A stretch of 64,000 nucleotides of DNA from UMGS1994 sp944386155 (lineage in GTDB: Bacteria > Bacillota > Clostridia > TANB77 > CAG-508). This document shows, piece by piece, positions 34,601 through 42,844 of this stretch (position 1 is its first letter; every line of letters starts with the position of its first letter). The stretch lies in the NCBI GenBank assembly GCA_963931085.1, contig OZ006973.1, forward strand, positions 1,612,001-1,676,000. Direction: 5' to 3'. A program made the position numbers and the translations under genes. The notes below the pieces were generated by a model that was given only the letters and a program-made list of their open reading frames with translations, had not been told where the DNA came from and ran no database searches.

Positions 34601-36957
34601 TATATTTTAAATTTACTAATTAGATTAATATTTCTTTTATCTCTTTTAATCCATTTTAATAATTGCCAGTCTCCTCTTATCCATCTATGCTCTCTTGAAA
34701 CATAAGAAGTAAATTTATATGGATATTTATCAAGAATTACTACATCATTTAAAAGCCCACATCTTAAATAATTTCCCTCTAATAAGTCGTGGCTTAAAAC
34801 TTCATTTTCTTTAATTTCGCCTTCTAAAACACTTGAATATACATCTAAGTCATAAATACCTTTTCCTGTAAAAATTGCTTCTCTAAAGCAATCCTGATAA
34901 AAATCAGAAGCATTACTTTCATATATATTAGTTCCTGGACTTCCAGAATATATTCTTGTAAATATACTTCTTATAGAATCTTTTAACCCAATACCAACTC
35001 TAGGTTCCATAATACCATATCCATCTATTACTTTTTTATTTTCTATAATAGGTCTATTTAATATATGAGTCATTGCACCTATCATAGAAAAAGCTGAATT
35101 TAAAACAAGGTTTGTATCTGAATCTAAAGTTATAATATATTTGATTTTTTTGTTAAAATTATTTTCTTCTAAAGTATTTATAATAAAATCAGAATTATCT
35201 TTTTCTAACAAAAATTTATTGAATTGATTTAATATTCCTCTTTTTCTTTCCCATCCTAAAAATTCTTGTTCTTTACTATTCCATCTTCTCTTTCTATATA
35301 AAAAATGAAAAATATTAGAATCATATTTTTCATTTAGCTTTTTTACTTTCTCTCTTCCATATCTTATAATCTCTTTATCTAAACTTTCAATTTCTTTTTT
35401 AGAAGAAGTACAATCACCGAGAATTGCAAAATAAATATTTTTACTTTTATTAGCTAAATAATAAACTTCTATTTTTTTTACTAACTCATCTATTTTTTCT
35501 AAGCTATTTATTATCGTTGGAATTACAACAAAACAAGAATTCTCTTCTTTTATATTATTATTTATATTAATTTTAGGAATTTTTTTTGATTTTACTATTT
35601 TAGATGTTATATACATTAAAAATTTTATATATATTTCTGATACCGGAAATAGTAATAATAAAAAACAAACAATACTTAAAATAAATGATAAATTCAATAT
35701 ATAAATCAAAAATAAACTAATTATTACTGGTATATAAAAACATGATCTTACAAATATTACTTCTTTTAAAACATCACTTACGTTTTTTACTTTTTTCCCA
35801 TTTAAAGAAAATAATAATTCTTCTCTTCCTTTGTCTATTAAATAATAACCAACATGAGATTTCCTAAATATTCTTAAATCATTTTTATCAACATCTTTAT
35901 ATCTATTACATAGTAAAATTACTTTACTTGCTATATAGATTTCTGAAATATTAATTTTCTTTGATATATCTGTTATAACTTTTAAATACATATCTTTAGT
36001 ATCTTGTGTCATTTTATCAAAAATTCCTGACGGATCTTTAGATAATATTTCTTCTACTTTATTTAAATTTTCAAATAGCTCCTTAAAATTAATTCTATTT
36101 ATATTTTTTATACTAGTGATATTATTTCCTAAGCTATTTTTGATAGTAGCAATATGAAAATGCTCTTTTTTAATTACTTCTGATACTGTTGTTCCTGTAA
36201 ATTCTACTTGTTCATTTAACACTTCTAAATAAGGATTTCCTAGCTTTCCTTTTCTTTTTAATTTATATGACATGTATTCTATAAAAGAATCTTTTAGATC
36301 TGAATAATCAAACTTATTTTTTACATTTACTTTAAATCTATTTTTCTTAAATTGAAGTTCTTCTTTTTGATCTATTATTCGAGCACATATATCTTCTACC
36401 TTATATTTTTGTATTTGTGATACATATATTTTTTCACAACATTCGGAGATGCTTTCTATTAAACTTATCTTTATAAAACAAGGAAGCATCATTAACTCTT
36501 CTGTTGTAAGTAATTTCTTTTTTTGATAACTATCTACTGCATATTTTATAAACTCACTATCTATTTTTGAATCAGTATATCCTACGATTTCAGATGCTAA
36601 AACATAAACTCTTGCATATCCATCATATTTTCCATCTCCTATTCCATTTAATTTTTTATAATCTTTAATATTTATTTCTTTTTCTAAATTTTTAACAGTT
36701 TCCTCAATTAAATAAAAATTGTCTAATATCCATTCTCCTGCCGAATGAATAGATATTCCAAGTTTCAAATGTTCATTTAATAATTTATATGTTTGATATA
36801 TAAAATTAAAATTATCTTTCATTCCCGGAATTGGATATGTTTTTTTATCAGATTTTGTAACTACATTATGATTTTCTGCAACTTTTTCAATATATTTTCC
36901 AAGTGCATATTTATCTAAAATAGCTCCTTTTATATTTAAATTTTTATAATATTTCAT
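28690..36957 (-). CDS. Cyclic beta-glucan synthase-like giant (GT84-GH94), 2755 aa
   Basis: Relative of NdvB/ChvB, the ~2800-aa inner-membrane enzymes that initiate, extend and cyclise beta-1,2-glucan. N-terminal ~400 residues: helical region. Membrane helices follow near 405-455, and again around 790-850, 885 and 935-965. The GT84 glycosyltransferase lies between them, with TLDSDTNLV near 610, HDLLEGNYLRCG near 722 and EHRWIRGDWQLLKW near 755. Two glycosyltransferase-36 associated/CBM-like regions follow, and a GH94 phosphorylase-type domain at the C-terminus (YRDQLQDTLG near 2306, GSGDWNDG near 2437). The product could be a cyclic or linear beta-1,2-glucan; GH94 can also degrade it. The start has AAGGAG. 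The gene is solitary, followed by the response regulator without a clear terminator. Confidence 0.9.
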   Translation of the reverse strand: MKYYKNLNIKGAILDKYALGKYIEKVAENHNVVTKSDKKTYPIPGMKDNFNFIYQTYKLLNEHLKLGISIHSAGEWILDNFYLIEETVKNLEKEINIKDYKKLNGIGDGKYDGYARVYVLASEIVGYTDSKIDSEFIKYAVDSYQKKKLLTTEELMMLPCFIKISLIESISECCEKIYVSQIQKYKVEDICARIIDQKEELQFKKNRFKVNVKNKFDYSDLKDSFIEYMSYKLKRKGKLGNPYLEVLNEQVEFTGTTVSEVIKKEHFHIATIKNSLGNNITSIKNINRINFKELFENLNKVEEILSKDPSGIFDKMTQDTKDMYLKVITDISKKINISEIYIASKVILLCNRYKDVDKNDLRIFRKSHVGYYLIDKGREELLFSLNGKKVKNVSDVLKEVIFVRSCFYIPVIISLFLIYILNLSFILSIVCFLLLLFPVSEIYIKFLMYITSKIVKSKKIPKININNNIKEENSCFVVIPTIINSLEKIDELVKKIEVYYLANKSKNIYFAILGDCTSSKKEIESLDKEIIRYGREKVKKLNEKYDSNIFHFLYRKRRWNSKEQEFLGWERKRGILNQFNKFLLEKDNSDFIINTLEENNFNKKIKYIITLDSDTNLVLNSAFSMIGAMTHILNRPIIENKKVIDGYGIMEPRVGIGLKDSIRSIFTRIYSGSPGTNIYESNASDFYQDCFREAIFTGKGIYDLDVYSSVLEGEIKENEVLSHDLLEGNYLRCGLLNDVVILDKYPYKFTSYVSREHRWIRGDWQLLKWIKRDKRNINLISKFKIYDNLRRSILPITELLLFFIAILENNFLLMIIDLFAIFLPIVYSLLDKIIFKKSNNNEIINAYKNFSVDFTGLKGEFIKQSLNFIFLPTFAYVSLNAIIKTIYRLIKQIKLLEWVTSEEAEKRNDTSIETYYKIMFPNLIFGIILFGFLNPFVEIVATLWVFAPFVAWYISIDDTKKQDKYELENESRKYLYEIGNKTWNFFGDYLNKQNNYLIPDNFQLGRKQNIVYRTSSTNIGLSILSIISAYDLNYIDIDKCINLLNKVIEKIEILDKWNGHLYNWYNIKTLKPLYPRYVSTVDSGNFIGYLYVLKSFLIEIIDEKVKIKKDEKENQINKKEINEENKKEKSSQISNILEESRKLYFVVCKLINDTDFSVLYSKKDKLLSIGYDVENMKLTDSYYDFLASEARQASFIAIAKKDIDEKHWSNLSRTLTTIKKYKGLISWSGTTFEYLMPNINMNSYEGSLLNESCKFMIMSQMEYAEKLKVPWGISESAYNVKDLNGNYQYKAFGIPWLGLKRGLEEELVISPYSTFLALNFYPKEAIENLKLLENIGAYSEYGFFESIDFTKSRLKKGEDFKIVKTYMAHHQGLILNSINNVLNNKILNKRFFMNPEIESTDILLQEKMPNSILISKNINNKLKKQKYVNEFYDKEVVYKNKYISEKKYNRINVISSDEYTLIMDMFGRGFSKYKDIQINRFYKKSDYFNQNGFYIKNLKTNKIWATMNNINDDLNRKLEYEATFSSSKIEYTMLNDGIETEYKLILAANNPSEIRRLIIRNSNYLEENLEITGVIEGIFSNVKQDIAHPVFNNMFLNFEYIKEKDIFIIQRNDRDEKNSKYYYGIKMFINKDNSSGKTNYEIDKEKFLGRKNINVPDLIMNSNNYENKIKDTVDPILAINKKIKIKFNEEVIIDFIISINEDKESLIKQLDNYNNEEKRNSEFKLFKSRVEEELKYLQLNGDKIHVYQKLLGHIIFEDIPKRNDVLSRIYNNKYIINDLWKFGISGDNKILTVHIKNIDDIEVIKEILKALEFYIVKNINIDLCILNGEENSYELVLKDLIYQAIREAQMEYLLNKKIFVINEFELEKSDIDLLYFKSSLYLDIKYGSLNLNINDIENKAYCDNKNDLKIKKDYLDLYNQYNKNNLNIQNEKSFSKVEILNETDKSYSDIINDSLLFFNGIGGFSKNNKEYIFKSSILNEVPRPWINILCTRKFGCIVTDNFGGFIWSENSRLNRITKWDNDPIIDIPSEIFYIKDLNSNKYWSMFSRVANKMDYIVKHGQGYSNFMQVCDDLLQNLNIYVDNDEEKRNVVISIKNLSADNRKLKLYYYINTVLGEDIDKTDDNIICFINKKDRIISFKNIFKSQFEKTVNIMSSENINKVYLDKSEFFGKENNITAPKVILNDMEEYEDDLEYNIHNDSFDNYFFKTNSIVLEYEINMQSYENKDIVLSIGTEEIKEFNLNKDKEINSLEDIRNNWSKKLSVLQINTPSIELNTFINSWCIYQILTSRIYSKTAYYQSGGAIGYRDQLQDTLGLKYIDSDYMKEYIINAASHQFIEGDVLHWWHEKTNLGVRTKFSDDFLWLVYATIEYLEYTEDYDILNMMIPYLQGENLKDDETEKCKEYNLYGKEETLFDHCIKAIERGINLGENNLPKIGSGDWNDGFSNIGEKGKGESIWLGFFLFDILNRFEKILKKLNKNEIAKRYRVIKDILRKSLNDFAWDGKWYIRAVTDTGEIIGSKNNKECMIDSISQSFSVISEAGEQKKALTAMDNVEKYLIDRENKIIKLLDPPFENKEYDPGYISKYKPGVRENGGQYTHGVIWSCLAFLKLGLNDKAFEYINMLNPIMHTNNIELVNVYKAEPYVLAGDVYTNKDMYGKAGWTWYTGAASWYYKVIVENILGIKIKGNKLYIEPKIPNSWDGFSLRYQYKNSIYRINIKNVENNAKKKTIRINGLISEKDYIELLDNNRDFTIDIEM

Positions 36958-37333
36958 AAAAAACTCCTTAAAAATGCTTTTATAATATTTTTTACAAAAT
37001 ATTTATATATATACATATTTATACTTTTAAAAGAATTTTGAAGTTTGCTTTGTAGAATTAAGTTAAAATTTATAAAAAATGCTAAAATAAAAAACGAAAT
37101 AAGATTAAAACAAAATGGAATAGAAAAACAGTAAAATAACAAAATAAGTAATAAAATAAAAAATAATATAAAAGTAAATAATTAATTAATAAATAATAAT
37201 TAAAAATAAATATAAAAAATAATACAAAACTAAAACAATATAATATAAAAGTAAAATAGAAAAACAAAACAAAATTAAAACCAAAATAAAATTAAATTAA
37301 AATTAAAACAAAATTAAATTAAAATTAAAGCAA
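36958..37333. other. A-rich, strand-asymmetric low-complexity spacer
   Basis: No real gene; short frames here are artefacts of composition. From about 37080 the plus strand is almost only A with scattered T and rare C/G. Two 22-bp units (37288-37309 and 37310-37331, one mismatch) are in direct tandem. The region probably serves only as the carD-to-giant spacer. Confidence 0.6.
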
Positions 37334-37358
37334 AATAAAAAAAGGCTTTCGCCTTTTT
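37334..37358 (-). terminator. Terminator of carD
   Basis: AAAAAAAGGC-TTTC-GCCTTTTTT hairpin (stem 37341-37346 with 37351-37356, extended by A/T pairs). Confidence 0.85.
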
Positions 37359-37380
37359 TATGTAAAAATTTATTATTTTA

Positions 37381-37935
37381 TTAATTTAAAGAAACTAGCT
37401 TTTTAACTACATTTCCCTCTTCTACAGTATCTTTCATAGCACTCATATGAAACTCATAAGCTTGTTCTATTTTACTTTCTACTGCCTCTTCTACTTCTCC
37501 TTCATCTTTCTTTTCTGCTAAAACAAGTTCACTAATTAAAATTTGTTTTGCATTTAAAAGCATTTTCTTTTCTCCAGTAGATAGTCCTTTTTCTTTTTGT
37601 TTAAAGCTTAGATTTCTTACGATGTCTGCTACTTCAAAAATATCTCCTGTTTTCATTTTGTCCATATTCTCTCTATATCTTTTGTTCCAGTTCATAGACA
37701 TTTCTGTACTGTCTGCACCTAATACTTTCATAACTTTTTGTGCTGATTCCTCGTCTATGATATTTCTGACTCCAACTTCTTCTGCTTTAGCAGTAGGAAC
37801 CATAACTTTTACCTCGCCTGGCATTTTGATGATATAATACGATTGTCTTTCATTTAATATCGCTCTTTCCTCTATTGATACTATTTTTCCAGCGCCATGC
37901 ATTGGATATACTACTTCATCACCTACATTAAACAT
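37381..37935 (-). CDS. CarD/CdnL-family RNA polymerase-binding regulator
   Basis: Binds the RNA polymerase beta subunit and stabilises open complexes, often at rRNA promoters. It is 184 aa: an N-terminal Tudor-like RNA-polymerase-interacting domain (FNVGDEVVYPMHGAGKIVSIEE, YYIIKMPG) and a C-terminal helical DNA-binding domain (NRYRENMDKM-like, ADIVRNLSFKQKEKGLSTGEKKML). The start at 37935 is set by AAAGGAG; the frame extends 13 codons upstream without a site. It has its own strong promoter and terminator. The TRCF helicase is excluded by length. Confidence 0.95.
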   Translation of the reverse strand: MFNVGDEVVYPMHGAGKIVSIEERAILNERQSYYIIKMPGEVKVMVPTAKAEEVGVRNIIDEESAQKVMKVLGADSTEMSMNWNKRYRENMDKMKTGDIFEVADIVRNLSFKQKEKGLSTGEKKMLLNAKQILISELVLAEKKDEGEVEEAVESKIEQAYEFHMSAMKDTVEEGNVVKKLVSLN

Positions 37936-37980
37936 GTAAGTCACACTCCTTTCAGGTAAATTTATTTTAAGCACATGTTT

Positions 37981-38009
37981 ATTATACTATAAAATTTGGT
38001 AAAAGTCAA
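37981..38009 (-). promoter_or_regulatory. carD promoter
   Basis: TTGACT (38009-38004), 17-nt spacer, TATAAT (37986-37981). Near-consensus. Confidence 0.88.
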
Positions 38010-38138
38010 AGAAATTACCAATATAAATTTCACATAATTTTTGTAATTTGTTTGTAATATTTTTATAAAACTCGTCCCTCTAAGCAATAAAAAAAATGTA
38101 CCGAAAAAATGTTTTTTCACTTCTGTAAACCTAGACTT

Positions 38139-39284
38139 CTACTCCAAATCTATACCATCATTATCATTTTCTCTTTTTCTTTCCTCGTTCTTTTCTTTGC
38201 TACTATTTACTACAAGTGGCTCTACATCTATATGTTCAAACACTGGTGAAATCTTTTTAGATACAGTTAAAGCTCTGTAATTAGTCTTAGTGGCAAAATA
38301 ATCTCTTTCACACATTATAACCTTATAATAGTTATCTAAAACTTCTTGTCTTGATTCTTCACTAAGCCCTCTTAAAGAAGGACATAAAAAATTATCTATA
38401 ATTAACATTTCCGTTTCTCCGATTTTACTCTTTATTCCTTCTACTAAATCTCTTTCTTCATCTACATCAGTTATTGATAATATATCTTCTGCAATCTGAT
38501 CCATATTTTTTGAAACTCTTTTAAAGTTCCTTTTAAATAAACTTCTATCTAATCTTCCTATTACTCTTTTTGCATCATTATAGTCAAATAGTCCGCAAAA
38601 TAAATCTTCTTCTGACATGCTTCTTGCAAGTAACATCTGTCTTAGTAAATTTCCGTTTATAGAATATAGTCCTTCATCATTATATTGATTTGTATAAATA
38701 TCTATTCCAAAAGCATTAATTACTCTAAACTCATCATCTTGTGCAACAAACATTTCAACTGCCGATTCATTAAAATACTCATTTTCTTTATATGGAGTTT
38801 CATCTTCTGAAAAAACGTCTTCTAAAGTATATCCAGAAACTTTATATGAAAATTTCTTAAACATTTTATTAATATATGTCTCTCCCATTATATGTGTAAG
38901 CTCATGTCTTAAAAATTCATATAGTAGCATTTCATCATCAATCACGTCTTCTTTTAAAGAAAGTCCAAACATGAAACCATCAACATATCCTATTCCATTT
39001 GGATTATCTTTATATTCTTTTACAATATCTATATATGAAATTATTTCATTTACTTTTTCTATAATATCTTCTTTCGGAATATTAGAATGTGATGATATAT
39101 AATCTATAGCGGCTCTCAGTGGCATAATCAATTTAAGAACACGTTTATCCCTTGAAAATTCTATATTAATTGCATTAAACTCAGTAAGTAACTGATCATA
39201 TTCAGAATCATATAAATATTCACTTTCTAGTTTATTTAAAAAGGCTTTTTCCCTTTCTGTATAATTTCTATTATTATCACTCAT
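38139..39284 (-). CDS. Predicted zinc metallopeptidase (HELTH), 381 aa
   Basis: The family is not recognised by name, but a zincin signature is clear: HELTH at residues 127-131 inside a helix (DDEMLLYEFLRHELTHIMGE) and a downstream Glu in YFNESAVEMF near 173, the spacing of gluzincins. There is no signal peptide or membrane segment, so it is probably cytosolic. The C-terminal ~30 residues are charged and disordered (SSKEKNEERKREN). The start has AGGAGA. It lies between carD and dut, separated from both by hairpins or promoters. Substrate and activation are unknown; an inactive scaffold is possible. Confidence 0.7.
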   Translation of the reverse strand: MSDNNRNYTEREKAFLNKLESEYLYDSEYDQLLTEFNAINIEFSRDKRVLKLIMPLRAAIDYISSHSNIPKEDIIEKVNEIISYIDIVKEYKDNPNGIGYVDGFMFGLSLKEDVIDDEMLLYEFLRHELTHIMGETYINKMFKKFSYKVSGYTLEDVFSEDETPYKENEYFNESAVEMFVAQDDEFRVINAFGIDIYTNQYNDEGLYSINGNLLRQMLLARSMSEEDLFCGLFDYNDAKRVIGRLDRSLFKRNFKRVSKNMDQIAEDILSITDVDEERDLVEGIKSKIGETEMLIIDNFLCPSLRGLSEESRQEVLDNYYKVIMCERDYFATKTNYRALTVSKKISPVFEHIDVEPLVVNSSKEKNEERKRENDNDGIDLE

Positions 39285-39364
39285 AGAAATTCTCCTATAT
39301 ACAATATTTTTTATTTATCCATTTTAATTATTATATGTAAATTATATTTTAATTATATAAAAAC

Positions 39365-39414
39365 ACAAAATAAAATACTAGTATATGATTCTTAAAAGAT
39401 ATCAATACTAGTAT
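39365..39414 (-). terminator. Terminator-like hairpin after dut
   Basis: Two copies of the palindrome ATACTAGTAT (39375-39384 and 39405-39414), exactly 30 bp apart, can pair to form one stem of about 14 bp with a bulge. T-rich sequence follows on the minus strand. Paired operator sites are the alternative reading. Confidence 0.55.
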
Positions 39415-39457
39415 CTATAGCTTATTTTTATGTTAAATCATTTTATTTTACATAAAT

Positions 39458-39919
39458 CTATTTACTTGTTGAACCAAATCCGCCTACTCTTTTACCTGTT
39501 GCATTATCATTATCTACTGTTAAATACTTCATAAATATAGCTTGACCTATAGCTTCTCCTTTTTTAATTTCAACATCATGATCAAAGAAGTTATAAAAAG
39601 CAAACATAAAATGACCATCATTATCTGGGTTTTCATAATAATCACTATCTATAATTCCAACACTATTTGCCATTACTAATCCTCTTTTACCTGGATTAGA
39701 ACTTCTATTACATAACATATAAAATTCATCAGGCTGACAATAAGCTTTTAGCCCTGTTTTTACAAGAGTTGGTTTTTGTCCTGGTTTAAATGCAGGAATT
39801 ATTGTATCTTCAGCAGCTTCTATATCATATCCTGCTGAATGCTCAGTTTTTCTTACTGGTAAATTGATACCTTTATCCTCAAATCCTTTTGCTATTTCAA
39901 ATCCACGTTTTCTCTCCAT
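39458..39919 (-). CDS. dut: dUTP diphosphatase family protein
   Basis: Hydrolyses dUTP to dUMP to keep uracil out of DNA and feed dTMP synthesis. It is 153 aa. Motif 1 AGYDIEAAED, motif 2 RSSNPGKRGLVM, motif 3-like NSVGIIDSDYYENP, and the C-terminal glycine-rich arm RVGGFGSTSK are present. Motif 3 carries YYENPDNDGHFMF where most dUTPases have Y-R/T-G-E, so the loop is longer. The start at 39919 is an ATG; an upstream TTG extends the frame. It follows adhE, separated by a terminator. Confidence 0.9.
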   Translation of the reverse strand: MERKRGFEIAKGFEDKGINLPVRKTEHSAGYDIEAAEDTIIPAFKPGQKPTLVKTGLKAYCQPDEFYMLCNRSSNPGKRGLVMANSVGIIDSDYYENPDNDGHFMFAFYNFFDHDVEIKKGEAIGQAIFMKYLTVDNDNATGKRVGGFGSTSK

Positions 39920-39953
39920 TTTTATTTCATTCCTTTCTAACTTTTGCAAAAAT

Positions 39954-39983
39954 AAAACGACTATTAAATAGTCGTTTTATTTT
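39954..39983 (-). terminator. Terminator of adhE
   Basis: Perfect 10-bp stem AAAACGACTA/TAGTCGTTTT (39954-39963 with 39969-39978) with T-rich sequence following on the minus strand. Confidence 0.92.
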
Positions 39984-39986
39984 TTA

Positions 39987-42587
39987 TTATTTTATATCAG
40001 TTCCATAATATGCGTCAAGTAAAATTTGTTTTAATTCTTTAACAAGTGGAAGTCTTGGATTTGCTGTAGTACATTGATCTTCAAAAGCTCTATCAGCAAG
40101 TGTATCAACTTTAGATAAAAAGTCTTGTTCATCAATTCCACATTCTTTTAATGATTTTGGCATTTCTAATTTTTCCATTAAATCTTTAATAGCTTTTATA
40201 AATGATGATATTCCTTCTTCCTTAGTTGATGCAGGAAGACCAACTCTTTCAGCTAATCTTCTAATTTTTTCATCTGCTATAAAGTATTCATATTTAGGGA
40301 ATGAAACAAATTTTGTAGGTTTAGTTGAATTATATCTTACTACATAAGGAAGAAGTATTGCATTTGCTCTTCCATGAGGTATATGATATTCTGCTCCAAG
40401 CTTATGAGCTAAAGAATGATTTATTCCTAAAAACGCGTTTGTAAATGCCATACCTGCTATTGTACTTGCATTATGCATTTTTTCTCTTGCTACTTTATTA
40501 CTTCCATTATTATATGCTTCTTCTAAGTTTTCAAAAACAAGTTCTACAGCTTTTTCAGCTAAACCATCTGTATAATCAGATGCCATATTTGAAATATATG
40601 ATTCAATAGCATGTGTTAAAACATCCATACCAGTATCTGCTGTCATTTTCTTTGGAAGTGTCATAACTAAATCTGGATCTACTATTGCTACATCTGGTGT
40701 TAATTCATAATCTGCTAAAGGATATTTCATATTTTTCTTTTTATCTGTAATAACTGCAAATGAAGTAACTTCTGAACCAGTTCCTGATGTAGTTGGTATA
40801 GCAACCATTTTTGCTTTTTCTCCAAGTTTAGGGAATTTATAAGTTCTTTTTCTAATATCCATAAACTTTAATTTTAATCCTTCAATATCTGCATCTGGAT
40901 GTTCATAGAAAAGCCACATTCCTTTTGCAGCATCTATTGGACTACCTCCACCTAAAGCAATAATTACATCAGGATTAAATAAATTCATAGCTTCAACACC
41001 TTTTTTGATTGTATCAAAAGAAGGATCTGATTCTACTTCTGAAAAGATTTCTGAGTGTACATATTTTTCTCTTTTTCTTAATTGATATAATATTTTATCA
41101 ACATAACCAAATTTAACCATAGATTCATCTGTAACTATAAATGCTCTTGTTATATCTGGCATCTTAGATAAATATTCTATTGATCCTGCTTCAAAATATA
41201 TTTTTTCTGGAATCTTAAACCATTGCATATTTACTCTCCTTTTTGCTACTCTTTTTACATTTATTAAATTTACTGATGAAACATTATCAGTAGTTGAGTT
41301 ACCACCAAAAGTTCCACAACCAAGTGTAAGTGATGGCATATTTGTATTATAAATATCTCCAATAGCTCCATGAGTAGATGGTGAGTTTACTATTACTCTT
41401 CCAGCTTTTACTCTTTCAGAAAATTCTAAGATTGTGTCTCTATTCTCTGAATGAATAACTGCAGAATGTCCCATTCCACCATATTCAATTAATTTTTCAG
41501 CAAGGTTAATTCCTTCTTCTTTATCTTTTACTGTATAATATGTTAATATTGGACTTAATTTTTCTTTTGAAAATGGATAATCATCTCCAACACCTGTTTC
41601 TTTAACAAGTAATACTTTTGTATCTTCTGGTATCTCAATACCTGCTAAAGAAGCAATCTTATATGGGCTTTGTCCTGGTATTTTTGAATTTAATTTATAT
41701 TTTCCATTTTCATCTTTATTAAATACAGCTTTTTGTATTTTTTCTTTTTCTTCTTTATTTGCTATATAGCATTTAGCATCTTTAATTAATTTTTCAAACT
41801 CTTTAGCAATTTCTTTATCTACTATAACAGCTTGTTCTGAAGCACAAATCATACCATTGTCAAAAGATTTTGACATTACTAAATCATTTACAGATGTCTC
41901 TAACTTTGCTGTTTTATCTATATAGCATGGAACATTTCCGGGGCCAACTCCAAGAGCTGGTTTTCCGCAAGAATAAGCAGATTTAACCATTCCTGTACCA
42001 CCAGTTGCTAAAATCAAATTAACATCTGGATGATTCATTAAAGCTCTTGTAGCCTCAACTGAAGGTTCTTCTATCCATAAAATACAATCTTTTGGAGCTC
42101 CCGCTTCTATAGCAGCATCTCTTAAAATTCTTGCAGCTTCAGAACTACATTTTTGAGCTGATGGATGGAATCCAAATATAATAACATTTCTTGTTTTTGC
42201 AGCAATTAAAGATTTAAACATTGTTGTAGATGTAGGATTTGTAACTGGTGTTACTCCTGCGATTATTCCAATTGGCTCTGCAATCTCTATATATCCTTCT
42301 TCAGTATTCTCATTTATTATTCCAACTGTTTTTGCTCTTTTTATACTATGATAAATATATTCTGTTGCAAACATATTTTTAGTAATCTTATCTTCATATA
42401 TTCCTCTTTGAGTCTCTTCTACAGCCATCTTTGCAAGTTTCATGTGATTTTCAAGTCCAGCCATAGACATACGTTTAACGATTTCGTTAACTTGCTCTTG
42501 ATCTAGCTTCATATATTCTTCAGAAGCAACTTTTGCTCTTGCAACTAAATCGTCAATCATCTTTTGTACTTTATTAATATCTTCCAT
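39987..42587 (-). CDS. adhE: Bifunctional acetaldehyde-CoA/alcohol dehydrogenase
   Basis: Reduces acetyl-CoA to acetaldehyde and then to ethanol, regenerating NAD+ in fermentation. It is 866 aa. The N-terminal CoA-acylating aldehyde dehydrogenase has the catalytic Cys in FDNGMICASEQAV and PALGVGPGNVP. The C-terminal Fe-dependent alcohol dehydrogenase has GGGSPIDAAKGMW, TTSGTGSEVT and the metal-binding His in GINHSLAHKLGAEYHIPHGRANA. AdhE forms filaments called spirosomes. The start at 42587 follows TAGGAGG; a longer frame without a site is rejected. Monocistronic. Confidence 0.98.
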   Translation of the reverse strand: MEDINKVQKMIDDLVARAKVASEEYMKLDQEQVNEIVKRMSMAGLENHMKLAKMAVEETQRGIYEDKITKNMFATEYIYHSIKRAKTVGIINENTEEGYIEIAEPIGIIAGVTPVTNPTSTTMFKSLIAAKTRNVIIFGFHPSAQKCSSEAARILRDAAIEAGAPKDCILWIEEPSVEATRALMNHPDVNLILATGGTGMVKSAYSCGKPALGVGPGNVPCYIDKTAKLETSVNDLVMSKSFDNGMICASEQAVIVDKEIAKEFEKLIKDAKCYIANKEEKEKIQKAVFNKDENGKYKLNSKIPGQSPYKIASLAGIEIPEDTKVLLVKETGVGDDYPFSKEKLSPILTYYTVKDKEEGINLAEKLIEYGGMGHSAVIHSENRDTILEFSERVKAGRVIVNSPSTHGAIGDIYNTNMPSLTLGCGTFGGNSTTDNVSSVNLINVKRVAKRRVNMQWFKIPEKIYFEAGSIEYLSKMPDITRAFIVTDESMVKFGYVDKILYQLRKREKYVHSEIFSEVESDPSFDTIKKGVEAMNLFNPDVIIALGGGSPIDAAKGMWLFYEHPDADIEGLKLKFMDIRKRTYKFPKLGEKAKMVAIPTTSGTGSEVTSFAVITDKKKNMKYPLADYELTPDVAIVDPDLVMTLPKKMTADTGMDVLTHAIESYISNMASDYTDGLAEKAVELVFENLEEAYNNGSNKVAREKMHNASTIAGMAFTNAFLGINHSLAHKLGAEYHIPHGRANAILLPYVVRYNSTKPTKFVSFPKYEYFIADEKIRRLAERVGLPASTKEEGISSFIKAIKDLMEKLEMPKSLKECGIDEQDFLSKVDTLADRAFEDQCTTANPRLPLVKELKQILLDAYYGTDIK

Positions 42588-42734
42588 ACACTTCCTCCTA
42601 AATTTATAAAAGTTCAGCACTAGTATATCTTTAATATTTATTTTTTTCAATACTCATTTTTTATTATCCATCACAAAAAATAAAACAATATTACATTCTT
42701 TAAAATATTTTATATATTTTTCTTTAATTTATTC

Positions 42735-42775
42735 AAAAAAAGAAAAAGAAGCTCCCCCTCAAAAGCTCCTCTTTC
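42735..42775 (-). terminator. Terminator after the three-gene membrane cassette
   Basis: AAAAAGAAGCT/AGCTCCTCTTT stem (42743-42753 with 42764-42774, with G-U pairs), T-run on the minus strand. Confidence 0.8.
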
Positions 42776-42844
42776 ATAAAAACATTTTCATTTTTTACCC
42801 CTTCTTTAATGTAATATTTTCTAGTCGTACTCGGGTAATTTTAC

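Noticed and set aside
37082..37267. Two short minus-strand frames rich in Phe/Tyr/Leu
   Set aside because: They arise from the T-rich strand of the low-complexity tract; no ribosome binding site or conserved pattern.
39375..39414. Pair of ATACTAGTAT palindromes as regulator sites
   Set aside because: They also pair into one hairpin followed by T-rich sequence downstream of dut, so a terminator is the simpler reading; kept at moderate confidence.
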